Below, in pieces: positions 1 to 6,851 of a DNA stretch of 8,284 nt. Under the pieces are notes generated by a model. The model was given only the letters and a program-made list of their open reading frames with translations, did not search any database and had not been told where the DNA came from. Positions within the stretch are counted from its first letter, which is position 1, and each line of letters opens with the position of its first letter. The stretch is from Candidatus Methanophagales archaeon (GTDB lineage: Archaea; Halobacteriota; Syntropharchaeia; Alkanophagales; Methanospirareceae). Both the position numbers and the translations under genes were made by a program. Location of the stretch: assembly GCA_021159475.1 (NCBI GenBank), contig JAGGRS010000214.1, forward strand, positions 1 to 8,284. Reading direction: 5' to 3'.

Positions 1-1377
1 CTCCTTCTCCTCTTCAGCCATCTTAGCTCTTATCGCATCCCTCTCACGTTCAAACCCTCTCCTGCCCATCAATGCGTATGTGAGCCGCTTACCCTCCTCC
101 ACTCCCGGCTGATTGAAGGCATTCACATTCAGCAACTCACCCATCACCGTCGTCACAAACTCGAAGAAATACATCAATGCGCCAACAGTAAAAGCATTTA
201 TCGCAGGTATAACTATCGTCTTATTCGGTCTCCCGTGATTGGTCAATGCCAACTCGGTGGCGAACTGCTCCGTCTTCATCAATTCCCCCAGTGTGTGCCC
301 GCCGAAATACTCAAGTTCATTCCAGCCACGGAAAACCGCCGGTAAACTCACATCTTTCTCATAATTCTCCACTCTGATAAAGGTGATAACTTTATCAAAA
401 GGACCTTCATTGAACAACTGGAGCAACGAATGCTGGTCGGTAGCGCCAATAGCTTTAAGCGGTGTGCTTCCCGCATTTACCGTATTATTATCCCTGTCAT
501 GCTCTTTACCGAGACTCTCCGCCCACAACTGCATATACCAGTTGCCGAAATGGCGGAGTCTTCGTGAGTATGGCATCAATACCGAGATATTATATCCCTT
601 CCCAATCGCTAAATACTCCAGAACCGCGAACATATAAGCGGGATTATGCCACATATCGGGCTTTTTACAGGCTTCATCCATGTGCCGTGCTCCTCTGAGT
701 AGTTCCTTAATGTCTATTCCCGATACTGCCGCGGGGAACAAGCCAGCGGGCGATAATACTGAGAATCTACCACCTACTCGCTTCGGGATTGCCAGACACC
801 GAATACCCTCGCGCTCCGCTACCCTTTTCAATACCCCATCACCTTCATCCGTAGTAATAATAAAATGCTCCGCACAGGCTTCCCCGACGGAGCGCTTCAT
901 CATCTCATAGCACTTCACGAAATTAGCCATCGGCTCCGGCGTCGTCCCTGATTTACTCACCACATTTACCAGTGTCTTCTCCATGTCAATAATATCAAAG
1001 AGCCCCGCTGTCTCGTCAGGGTCACAATTGTCAATCACGAAGAATCTCGGTCTGCCGTTCCGTCTCGATGCCGGTAACAGGTTATAATAGGGATGAGATA
1101 ATGCGGTATGCAATGCAATACTGCCCCATGAGGAGCCACCAATCCCGATGAGCACGAAATTTTCGTATTTCGTGGCTTCTTCATTCGCTAAGGATATAAT
1201 ATCGTGCACATTCTTATAAGGGAGTTCCATGAATTGTAGCCGCCCTTCGCTTCTATCGCGCTTCAATTTCCCGTCTATCTCATTTATACGGTGCTCCATG
1301 TTCTCTATCGCACCGATACTGATGCCACGCTCGCCTATACGGGATTCCATCATGTTACTGAAATCCAGTTTCATCAT
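1..1377 (-). CDS. pgi: Glucose-6-phosphate isomerase, bacterial-type, 3' end cut by window
   Basis: Interconverts glucose 6-phosphate and fructose 6-phosphate in the cytoplasm, here most likely serving gluconeogenesis and sugar synthesis. The frame is open from ATG at 1377 to the left edge, giving 459 codons with no stop. PGI landmarks appear in order: VLIGIGGSSWG (residues 75-85), the phosphate-binding SKSGTT (141-146), VGGRFSVLSPAG (201-212, a PGI signature), WAESLGK (285-291, presumed catalytic Glu287), DQHSLLQ (314-320, His316) and QPGVEEGK (423-430, presumed catalytic Lys430). All expected catalytic positions are present. Short bacterial PGIs are about 450 residues, so only a few codons are probably missing. 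The start overlaps the hisG stop by one base (TGATG on the minus strand), suggesting translational coupling; a second ATG follows at once and others lie at codons 9 and 10. No clear Shine-Dalgarno is seen. It is not the cupin-type archaeal PGI. Confidence 0.93.
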   Translation of the reverse strand, partial: MMKLDFSNMMESRIGERGISIGAIENMEHRINEIDGKLKRDRSEGRLQFMELPYKNVHDIISLANEEATKYENFVLIGIGGSSWGSIALHTALSHPYYNLLPASRRNGRPRFFVIDNCDPDETAGLFDIIDMEKTLVNVVSKSGTTPEPMANFVKCYEMMKRSVGEACAEHFIITTDEGDGVLKRVAEREGIRCLAIPKRVGGRFSVLSPAGLFPAAVSGIDIKELLRGARHMDEACKKPDMWHNPAYMFAVLEYLAIGKGYNISVLMPYSRRLRHFGNWYMQLWAESLGKEHDRDNNTVNAGSTPLKAIGATDQHSLLQLFNEGPFDKVITFIRVENYEKDVSLPAVFRGWNELEYFGGHTLGELMKTEQFATELALTNHGRPNKTIVIPAINAFTVGALMYFFEFVTTVMGELLNVNAFNQPGVEEGKRLTYALMGRRGFERERDAIRAKMAEEEKE

Positions 1378-2264
1378 CACTTCACTATCTTGGTTATATC
1401 AATCTCAATGATATCCTCAGCGCCGAGCGCCTTCAATCTCGGTATCAATATATTCACATCCTTTTTACTCACCACCGTCTCCACCGCGTAATATCTCCGC
1501 TCCATACTATCGGAATCGTAGAGCTGTGCTATCGTTGGCTTCTTCATCGCTGGCAGTGCAGATACGACCGCACGCAGCTTATCCTCTGCAACGTTCATGC
1601 TCAGTAATACCCTGCCCCGTGCCTCTATCACGCCACTGAGCAGTGTTCTTATCTCCTCCATCTCACGCCTCTTGCCCGGCTCACGCCACGAGTCCTTATT
1701 CGCTATCAACTTCGTTGAGGATTCGAGAATGGTGTGAATAATGCGCCAGTTGTTCTTCCGAAGTGTCTCACCCGTCTCCGTCAACTCTACTATCGCATCC
1801 ATCATATCCTTCGCTTCCGTAGCGCCGTAAGAGAAGAAAATCTGGACCGGTATGCCGAGTTCATCGAAGAACGCCCTTGTAAGGTTTGGATATTCTGTGC
1901 TGATACGACTATTGGGTTTTATGTCCGTTACTGCCCTTATATCACTATCTGCCTGGACTGCAAGCACAATTCTCACTTTGCCATTCTTCTCCGCGGTCTT
2001 GCTGTAGCTCAAATCCGCTATCTCCACCACATCTGCGCCCCTCTCTACTATCCAATCCTTACCCGTTATCCCCATATCAAAATACCCCTTCTCTACATAC
2101 TCCGGTATCTCCTGCGGTCTCAATATCTTCACCTTCTCTATCCTCGGGTCATCTATCCGCGGATTATACTCTCTGCTCGTTACTTTTATCTCCAGGTCCG
2201 CCTGCTTGAATAGCTGAAGCGTCTGCGCCTCTAAACTACCTTTTGGTATCGCTATACTTATCAT
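1377..2264 (-). CDS. hisG: ATP phosphoribosyltransferase, long form (HisG)
   Basis: Catalyses the first step of histidine biosynthesis, condensing ATP with PRPP to give phosphoribosyl-ATP. The 295 residues match the long HisG form, which carries its own C-terminal regulatory domain and needs no HisZ partner. Visible features: N-terminal IAIPKGSLEAQTLQLF (residues 4-19), GYFDMGITGKDW (60-71) typical of the catalytic lobe, a PRPP-binding loop DAIVELTETGETL (156-168), and a C-terminal ACT-like domain from about residue 218 with ALPAMKKPTIAQL (236-248). In the family this domain binds histidine for feedback inhibition; that regulation is inferred here. The ATG at 2264 follows the minus-strand purine tract GAGGAAGGTAGGGGG, whose GAGGAAGG part serves as a ribosome binding site. 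It is the first gene of a two-gene unit with pgi. No other his gene is in the window, so the pathway is scattered. Confidence 0.96.
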   Translation of the reverse strand: MISIAIPKGSLEAQTLQLFKQADLEIKVTSREYNPRIDDPRIEKVKILRPQEIPEYVEKGYFDMGITGKDWIVERGADVVEIADLSYSKTAEKNGKVRIVLAVQADSDIRAVTDIKPNSRISTEYPNLTRAFFDELGIPVQIFFSYGATEAKDMMDAIVELTETGETLRKNNWRIIHTILESSTKLIANKDSWREPGKRREMEEIRTLLSGVIEARGRVLLSMNVAEDKLRAVVSALPAMKKPTIAQLYDSDSMERRYYAVETVVSKKDVNILIPRLKALGAEDIIEIDITKIVK

Positions 2265-2375
2265 CCCCCTACCTTCCTCTATTCATTCTTCACAGATGAC
2301 TTATGATTTACGATTATAGAAATCAATAAATAGCGAAAGTGGCATTAAAAATTACGAATCAAGGAAGGCGGCATT
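2265..2375. promoter_or_regulatory. Divergent promoter region, hisG / GNAT
   Basis: This A/T-rich 111-base gap separates two genes pointing away from each other, so it should hold both promoters. For the plus-strand acetyltransferase, the A/T box AATAAATA at 2325-2332 lies about 44 bases before the ATG, leaving room for an archaeal start site near 2353 and the GGAAGG ribosome binding site at 2363-2368. For hisG on the minus strand several A/T boxes are possible (around 2299-2309 or 2311-2319) and I cannot choose between them. No obvious operator repeat is seen. Confidence 0.45.
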
Positions 2376-2888
2376 ATGGTAAGGATAGAGATAAGGAAGG
2401 CGGAAAGCAGTGATTTACGTGATATTGTAAATATATGGCGCAGGAATATAAAAACGATGAACACGCCCTCCGATATCGCCAGATTATACCACTATTTCGG
2501 GAAATATTTCATCATCGCGGTCATTCACAGGGGAGAGCAAGAACAGGACACCATCGGGTTTGTCGCCGGTGCGGTGAGGGATGGACACGGGCATGTCTCG
2601 GGAATCGCCGTGGAGCGTGAGTATAGGAGGAAGGGGGTAGGTGGTAGCTTATTGCGGCGGTTATATGAGGAATTTTATAATGACGGTTTCGAGCGGGTCA
2701 CACTGGAAGTGCGGAAGAGTAACAAAGAAGCAATAAGGTTCTATGAGGGTCAGGGTTTTAAACCCGTTTTTGTTATACATGGCTATTACGCAGACGGTGA
2801 AGATGCCATAGTGTATGAGAAAAGATTTACATTTAGAGATGCGAACCCTGTTAGCCACAGGAAGGGAGGCAGAGAGGAAGGTTCGTGA
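2376..2888 (+). CDS. GNAT N-acetyltransferase, RimI-like
   Basis: Predicted cytoplasmic acetyl-CoA-dependent N-acetyltransferase of 170 residues. The fold is recognisable from the N-terminal IRKAESSDLRDIVNIW (6-21), the strand GHVSGIAVEREYRRKGVGGSLL (motif A at 71-92, with the acetyl-CoA loop R-R-K-G-V-G at 84-89), and NKEAIRFYEGQGF (116-128), the usual motif B region. This arrangement resembles RimI and archaeal Ard1-type enzymes that acetylate protein N-termini, but many GNATs look alike, so the substrate is unknown. The ATG is supported by GGAAGG seven bases upstream. The last 20 or so residues (after YEKRF at 147-151) are polar and probably disordered, beyond the normal end of the domain. 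The gene stands alone on its strand, divergent from hisG and convergent with xseA, so neighbours give no functional hint. Confidence 0.88.
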   Translation: MVRIEIRKAESSDLRDIVNIWRRNIKTMNTPSDIARLYHYFGKYFIIAVIHRGEQEQDTIGFVAGAVRDGHGHVSGIAVEREYRRKGVGGSLLRRLYEEFYNDGFERVTLEVRKSNKEAIRFYEGQGFKPVFVIHGYYADGEDAIVYEKRFTFRDANPVSHRKGGREEGS

Positions 2889-2910
2889 TGCGGTAATATA
2901 CGAGACCGCA
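2889..2910. terminator. Possible hairpin between convergent genes
   Basis: TGCGGT at 2889-2894 is complementary to ACCGCA at 2905-2910, with a ten-base loop, placed directly after the acetyltransferase stop and before the xseA stop. It could form a hairpin on either transcript. The six-pair stem is short and no T-run follows on either strand, which is weak support since archaeal termination depends mainly on T-rich tracts. It may be chance. Confidence 0.22.
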
Positions 2911-2926
2911 GAAACTTTGATATGCT

Positions 2927-4282
2927 TCACGCTTCTTCATGCTTCTTCTCCTTCACTTCCGATATCGCTTCTCCATCCTGGAATAGAACTCTCAGCATGT
3001 CCCCGGTCGTGACATCCATCACACTCCTCACCACCTTTTGTTCCTTTAAGCAGATACTATAGCCACGTTTGAGGATTGCCCTCGGACTTAAAGCGTCGAG
3101 TTTACCGGTAAGAGCCTGTAACTCCTTCTTGTGTAGTTGCACACGATGTATGACCTCTGCTATCAGTGTCCTCTTCAGTTCATCCACCGTCTGCCGATAC
3201 TGGTTTATTCGCTCAGTGGGCGTTCTGAACAGGACGTTCTTTTCTATACTCTCAAGTCTCCGCCTTTGCTGCTCTATCATCTTGTAGATGTTCTGCCGCA
3301 ACTGCAACTCAAACGCACTCAGATTCTTCTCTATCTGCCGCTTATCGGGCACGACCAGTTCAGCCGCTTCGGACGGCGTTGCCGCTCGCCGGTCTGCAAC
3401 GAAATCCGAGATGGTGAAGTCGGTTTCATGCCCCACTGCCGATATTACGGGTATCTCAGATGCGAAGATTGCTCGTGCCACACTCTCCTCGTTAAATGCC
3501 CACAACTCCTCTATTGAGCCACCACCTCGCCCCACCACGAGCACATCCACCTTCATGAGTTCACTATTCACACGATTCATCAGCTTGATGGCATTAACAA
3601 TCTGAGGAGCGGCTTCTTCGCCCTGCACCGCTACCGGCGCCAGCAGGATATGCACATGCGGGAATCTCCGTCTCGTGATGTTTATCATATCACGGATGGC
3701 TGCACCGGTAGGGGAGGTGATAATGCCTATTGTGCGTGGAATAGCCGGTATCGGCTTCTTATATGCGGCATCGAACATGCCTTCGTCCTTGAGCTTCTTC
3801 TTCAACTGCTCAAAAGCACGATATAACTCACCTATACCCGACTCCTGCAACTCTTCCACATACAACTGATACTTACCACGTTTCTCATACACACTTATAT
3901 GCCCCCGGACTATCACACTCATACCGTCTTCGAGCGTGAATTTCAGTAATGCATTCCTATCACGGAACATCACACATCGCAACTCTGCGTATTCATCCTT
4001 GAGTGTGAAATAGACATGCCCGGAAGTGGGTTGACTCACATTGGAGAGTTCACCCTTCACATAAATATCCCTTAATAACTCATCACTATCCAATTTCTGC
4101 TTTATGTAGTGCGTTATCTCCCATACGGAGTATATACGCGTTTTTTCTTCCTCTCGCTCCTCCGCTTCCACTTCCTCTCCCTCTCTTTCACCCACTACCT
4201 CTTCTTCTATCACCTCAGTAGCGGTATCATCTCCTTTCTTCAGGTGCAGGAAGTCCAGTAGTGTGATCTTCGGCTTTGCCAT
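2927..4282 (-). CDS. xseA: Exodeoxyribonuclease VII large subunit (XseA)
   Basis: Large subunit of a nuclease that degrades single-stranded DNA to short oligonucleotides; in bacteria it works with several copies of the small subunit XseB. The 451 residues show the full order: an OB-fold with IYVKGELSNVSQPTSGHVYF (73-92), the catalytic core with IGIITSPTGAAIRDM (185-199), VVGRGGGSIEELWAFN (249-264) and PVISAVGHETDFTISDFVAD (278-297), RAATPSEAAE (299-308), a long coiled-coil-forming helical stretch (about 314-395), and the C-terminal SPRAILKRGYSI (399-410). The core is very close to bacterial XseA. Odd is a highly acidic extension before the OB-fold, with 16 Asp or Glu among residues 17-47. The ATG follows the signal peptidase stop by one base, suggesting coupling; the upstream Shine-Dalgarno is weak (GAG about ten bases away). 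No xseB is seen in this window. Confidence 0.95.
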   Translation of the reverse strand: MAKPKITLLDFLHLKKGDDTATEVIEEEVVGEREGEEVEAEEREEEKTRIYSVWEITHYIKQKLDSDELLRDIYVKGELSNVSQPTSGHVYFTLKDEYAELRCVMFRDRNALLKFTLEDGMSVIVRGHISVYEKRGKYQLYVEELQESGIGELYRAFEQLKKKLKDEGMFDAAYKKPIPAIPRTIGIITSPTGAAIRDMINITRRRFPHVHILLAPVAVQGEEAAPQIVNAIKLMNRVNSELMKVDVLVVGRGGGSIEELWAFNEESVARAIFASEIPVISAVGHETDFTISDFVADRRAATPSEAAELVVPDKRQIEKNLSAFELQLRQNIYKMIEQQRRRLESIEKNVLFRTPTERINQYRQTVDELKRTLIAEVIHRVQLHKKELQALTGKLDALSPRAILKRGYSICLKEQKVVRSVMDVTTGDMLRVLFQDGEAISEVKEKKHEEA

Positions 4283-4283
4283 T

Positions 4284-4856
4284 TTATAGCATCTCTTTCA
4301 GGAGTGAGGGTTTCTTCAATATGAGTGAGGGGTATCCCAGATAAGGAACACGCACCCTTGCCACCGCTATGACCCATTCGGGCTTCACCGGCTCAATCCT
4401 GAGCCACCTGCCGTCACTATCCCTCACAGCCAGACACTGCTGGTCATAGCCGTTATTATTGTCGCCCTTTGTAATGTAACCCGCATGAGGCGCAGGTCTA
4501 CCATCGGGCATCTTATCACCCTTGTTCACCCAGTACATCGCACGGTGTATAATCGGTGTTGCAGAAGATAGCCCATCCGGTCTGTATATGATTACATCCC
4601 CGTAATTATTGAACGATTTATAATTGAGCTGCATACCCTCCTCGTATGTGATGATATGTGTGCGATGCGGCGATTGCACGAATATCAAATCACCCACCTG
4701 CATGTTTGGAACCATACTCCCGGACTCAACGGCATAGCCGACGTGCCACGTGCCCGTGAGCGCATATGCCATTACTATTATCAGACCAACAATCAACAAT
4801 GCCTCCGTCAGACTCTTCCCTGTTTCTATCAGTGCCCCTTTCATTCCCATACTCAT
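4284..4856 (-). CDS. sec11: Signal peptidase I, archaeal Sec11-type
   Basis: Membrane-bound serine protease that removes signal peptides from proteins exported by Sec; also annotated as lepB in some genomes. The 190-residue protein has one N-terminal membrane segment (about residues 17-34), then the catalytic SGSM motif (45-48, nucleophile Ser47), the membrane-proximal strand VGDLIFVQ (54-61), IIHRA (102-106) with His104 in place of the bacterial catalytic Lys, and KGDNN (130-134) with Asp132, with Asp138 just after. The Ser-His-Asp set marks the archaeal and eukaryotic branch. No second membrane helix is evident at the C terminus. ATG at 4856 is preceded by GAGGT seven bases away on the minus strand; in-frame ATGs at codons 3 and 5 are alternatives. 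It is the first gene of a pair with xseA, an unexpected partner. Confidence 0.93.
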   Translation of the reverse strand: MSMGMKGALIETGKSLTEALLIVGLIIVMAYALTGTWHVGYAVESGSMVPNMQVGDLIFVQSPHRTHIITYEEGMQLNYKSFNNYGDVIIYRPDGLSSATPIIHRAMYWVNKGDKMPDGRPAPHAGYITKGDNNNGYDQQCLAVRDSDGRWLRIEPVKPEWVIAVARVRVPYLGYPSLILKKPSLLKEML

Positions 4857-4892
4857 ACTCTCAACCTCGTTTGGTATTACCCCCTTATTTAA

Positions 4893-4907
4893 CCTATATT
4901 TCTTTCG
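4893..4907 (-). promoter_or_regulatory. Candidate TATA/BRE promoter of signal peptidase-xseA unit
   Basis: Read on the minus strand this is CGAAAGAAATATAGG, an A/T box (AAATATA) preceded by a purine-rich stretch resembling a TFB recognition element. It sits about 40 bases before the ATG at 4856, which would give a transcript with a short leader that still includes the GAGGT ribosome binding site. Assigned by position and composition only. Confidence 0.45.
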
Positions 4908-4950
4908 CAGTCTATAAAAATAGATACATCAGCAGGGATAAGCAACCGTA

Positions 4951-4960
4951 TTTTTATATT
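4951..4960 (+). promoter_or_regulatory. Candidate TATA box of the DUF2124 gene
   Basis: TTTTTATATT is the best match to the archaeal box A in the window. Transcription would begin about 25 bases downstream, near 4980, giving a leader of roughly 35-40 bases before the ATG at 5018. The leader holds GGAGGT at 5001-5006 and AGGAGA at 5011-5016. Confidence 0.55.
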
Positions 4961-5017
4961 AAGTATTGTCTTTTTTATTCATCGGTAAGATAAGATATAA
5001 GGAGGTAGATAGGAGAG

Positions 5018-5494
5018 ATGGAGAAGAGGAGTGGAATACCCGGCTTCACCGGTGCATTTAGAGATACCATGGCTGATATAAAGGATGGCGCCAAGGTGGT
5101 CTTCACTGGCTCGGTCGCTGTTTGCACACCCTTCATCGAGTTGCTGGCTTATACAGTGCGGGACAGGGGTTTTGAGATGCTATATGTACCGAGAGCAGTG
5201 GCGGAAGAGGCAAGGAGGATAAAGAAGATAGAGAATATAGGATATAGCGTTGTGGATGAGAAGGGTGACCCAAACAACCCGAGTGCAGTCGTTGTGCTCG
5301 GTGGTCTGGCAATGCCTAAGTTCGGCTGTCCACCGGAGGATGTCATTCGCATGATAGAGGAGCTGTCGGGCGATGAGCGACCGAGGGTCATAGGCGTTGG
5401 CTTCATGAACATATTCGAGCGGCAGGGTTGGGATAAGAAGATAAACTTTGATAGGCTGATAGATACAACGATGGAGGTCATGATAAAGAAATAA
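5018..5494 (+). CDS. DUF2124 family protein of unknown function
   Basis: A 158-residue soluble protein that I recognise as DUF2124, a family known mainly from methanogenic archaea and their relatives; a Methanothermobacter member has, to my recollection, a solved structure, but no function is established. Sequence landmarks are AKVVFTGSVAVCTPFIELLAY (start of the core, about 25-45), VVVLGGLAMPKFGCP (91-105) and VIGVGFMNIFERQGW (124-138). Alternating hydrophobic strands, each ending in a glycine-rich turn, suggest an alpha/beta Rossmann-like fold. Cys36 and Cys104 lie in the most conserved-looking segments. No signal peptide or membrane segment is visible. The ATG has two purine-rich candidate ribosome binding sites, GGAGGT eleven bases away and AGGAGA one base away. 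The gene is a single transcription unit, divergent from signal peptidase and convergent with the SAM synthetase gene. Confidence 0.85.
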   Translation: MEKRSGIPGFTGAFRDTMADIKDGAKVVFTGSVAVCTPFIELLAYTVRDRGFEMLYVPRAVAEEARRIKKIENIGYSVVDEKGDPNNPSAVVVLGGLAMPKFGCPPEDVIRMIEELSGDERPRVIGVGFMNIFERQGWDKKINFDRLIDTTMEVMIKK

Positions 5495-5523
5495 GATGCG
5501 GTGAAAGGTTCTGGAGGCGCGAT

Positions 5524-6738
5524 TTAAAATGTCTTCAACTCGCCCCTTGTCGCCTTCTCCGTTATCTCGTTTATGTTCGTGAGCCAGTCATCCATTATCC
5601 GTGCTACTTTATGCTCGATCGCTGCAGTCCCCGCCGCAGTACTCTCAGGTATAATCTGCGCGGTTGCCACCTTCGGGTCATCTATTCGTCTGCCTATCTC
5701 CGATAATAACTTTATATACACCTCTCGAACGCCATCCACAGTATCCACGACCTCATTGGCTATTTTAATGGCGAGCAAATTGTATATCTTACCTGTATGG
5801 TTCACGGGGTTCTTTCCCGCTGCTCCTTCCATGCTTATCGGTCTATTCGGTGTGATGAGTCCGTTACAGCGGTTGCCCCGACCCGCAGCACCATCGTCAC
5901 CCATCTCCGCCGATGTGCCGGTTACCGTGATATAGACAGAATGAGGAGTATCAGCCCGATTTACAGATGTTGTGACTGCTCTTTCGGTATATCCCGTGGC
6001 GATTCCGGTAACAAACTCTTTTAGACCCTCTTTTATCGCCTCGTAATGGTCGTAGTCCTCCACATACTTAGATACAAACGCATCGCCCACTGTCAGGTTT
6101 ATTCTGTCGCCCTGTCTGAGCACCATCACCTTCATATCCTCACCTATCGCATTCTCTCTGTAACGATAATCTGACATCACCATCCCTTCTGTATTGAGAG
6201 CAATGGATTCTGCCTCTGATAGTGGCGCGTGAGCAACGCCGAAGGAAGTATCGTTTGCCACGGGTATCTCCCTGTCCTTCTCTTTGAATACTGTTAACAG
6301 GTCTGAAGAGCCTTTGCCCAATTTGCTATCCACCACAACATGCCTGTCAACATCAAGATTACGCACGTTCTGCTTCAGATATTCACGTGCCGCCTGCACC
6401 GCAATCACATCCACCGGAATCTCTTCGCCATCAAATTCGCGCGTCGCTCTGCCACCCAGGAGGATGTATATCGGGGATATGACCTCGCCACCGCCGTATT
6501 CCGGATTTGACCTGCCAGCCACGAGCTGCACTTTATCTGTATTGTGATGCAGTATCGTCCCGCATCGCTTCTTATACTCCCTGCATAGCGCCACACTGAC
6601 CGCATCGGCAATGCCATCGCACAAACTGTCCGGATGCCCCAGCCCTTTCCGCTCCACCATCTCGACCGCCTGCTCCTCTACTGGCGTCCTATTCATGAAC
6701 TCAACCCTAATATTCCGCTTATGTTCGTTGTTACTCAT
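5524..6738 (-). CDS. mat: S-adenosylmethionine synthetase, archaeal type
   Basis: Makes S-adenosylmethionine from ATP and methionine in the cytoplasm, supplying methyl groups. The 404 residues fit the archaeal MAT (AdoMet synthetase 2) family of about 400 residues, which is very diverged from bacterial MetK. Landmarks: ERKGLGHPDSLCDGIA (29-44), GTILHHNTDKVQLVAG (60-75), ANDTSFGVAHAPLS (161-174), TVTGTSAEMGDDG (271-283) continuing into GRGNRCNGLITPNRP (286-300), and GAAGKNPVNHTGKIYN (305-320). ATG at 6738 was chosen because minus-strand GAGAAG lies six bases upstream and the length fits the family; an in-frame ATG two codons earlier is possible. The frame stays open far upstream, to 7827, but that part lies antisense to ribosomal protein genes and is not protein-like. 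It is a single-gene unit, divergent from rps24e and convergent with DUF2124. Confidence 0.97.
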   Translation of the reverse strand: MSNNEHKRNIRVEFMNRTPVEEQAVEMVERKGLGHPDSLCDGIADAVSVALCREYKKRCGTILHHNTDKVQLVAGRSNPEYGGGEVISPIYILLGGRATREFDGEEIPVDVIAVQAAREYLKQNVRNLDVDRHVVVDSKLGKGSSDLLTVFKEKDREIPVANDTSFGVAHAPLSEAESIALNTEGMVMSDYRYRENAIGEDMKVMVLRQGDRINLTVGDAFVSKYVEDYDHYEAIKEGLKEFVTGIATGYTERAVTTSVNRADTPHSVYITVTGTSAEMGDDGAAGRGNRCNGLITPNRPISMEGAAGKNPVNHTGKIYNLLAIKIANEVVDTVDGVREVYIKLLSEIGRRIDDPKVATAQIIPESTAAGTAAIEHKVARIMDDWLTNINEITEKATRGELKTF

Positions 6739-6780
6739 ATTCATCTTCTCTTTTATCTTACCTATTTTACCTATGTTTCC

Positions 6781-6788
6781 TTTATTAA
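6781..6788 (-). promoter_or_regulatory. Candidate TATA box of the SAM synthetase gene
   Basis: On the minus strand this reads TTAATAAA within a longer A/T-rich tract. It lies about 43 bases before the ATG at 6738, the spacing expected for an archaeal promoter with a short leader. It is weaker than the DUF2124 box and the neighbouring A/T-rich bases (up to about 6799) allow other placements. Confidence 0.4.
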
Positions 6789-6805
6789 TTTTTATTTTAC
6801 AGACG

Positions 6806-6816
6806 GCGAAATATAG
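6806..6816 (+). promoter_or_regulatory. Candidate promoter of the rps24e cluster
   Basis: GCGAAATATAG contains a TATA-like core about 37 bases before the ATG at 6852, at the same distance as the similar element before signal peptidase. The transcript would have a short leader with GGAG at 6841-6844. The stronger A/T tract at 6781-6798 is an alternative for this direction and may be shared with the SAM synthetase promoter. Confidence 0.4.
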
Positions 6817-6851
6817 AAGTGGGGATGTGAGGTATAAGAAGGAGTGGGGTG

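Noticed and set aside
383..910. Several short plus-strand frames opposite pgi
   Set aside because: They overlap each other and a clear minus-strand PGI with intact catalytic residues.
1734..2213. Plus-strand frame of 159 codons opposite hisG
   Set aside because: hisG on the other strand is full length with all motifs; this translation is rich in Tyr, Leu and Arg from antisense reading and matches nothing.
2925..2949. Short direct repeat GCTTCTTCATGCTTCTTC near the xseA end
   Set aside because: It reflects the coding of the Lys- and Glu-rich XseA tail and does not recur elsewhere.
5149..5481. Minus-strand frame of 110 codons opposite the DUF2124 gene
   Set aside because: Ser-rich antisense shadow; the plus-strand frame has a promoter, ribosome binding sites and family motifs.
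5494..5501. GATGCGGT repeated at two convergent junctions (also 2887-2894)
   Set aside because: An eight-base match partly overlapping stop codons is likely chance, and only the first copy has a complementary arm.
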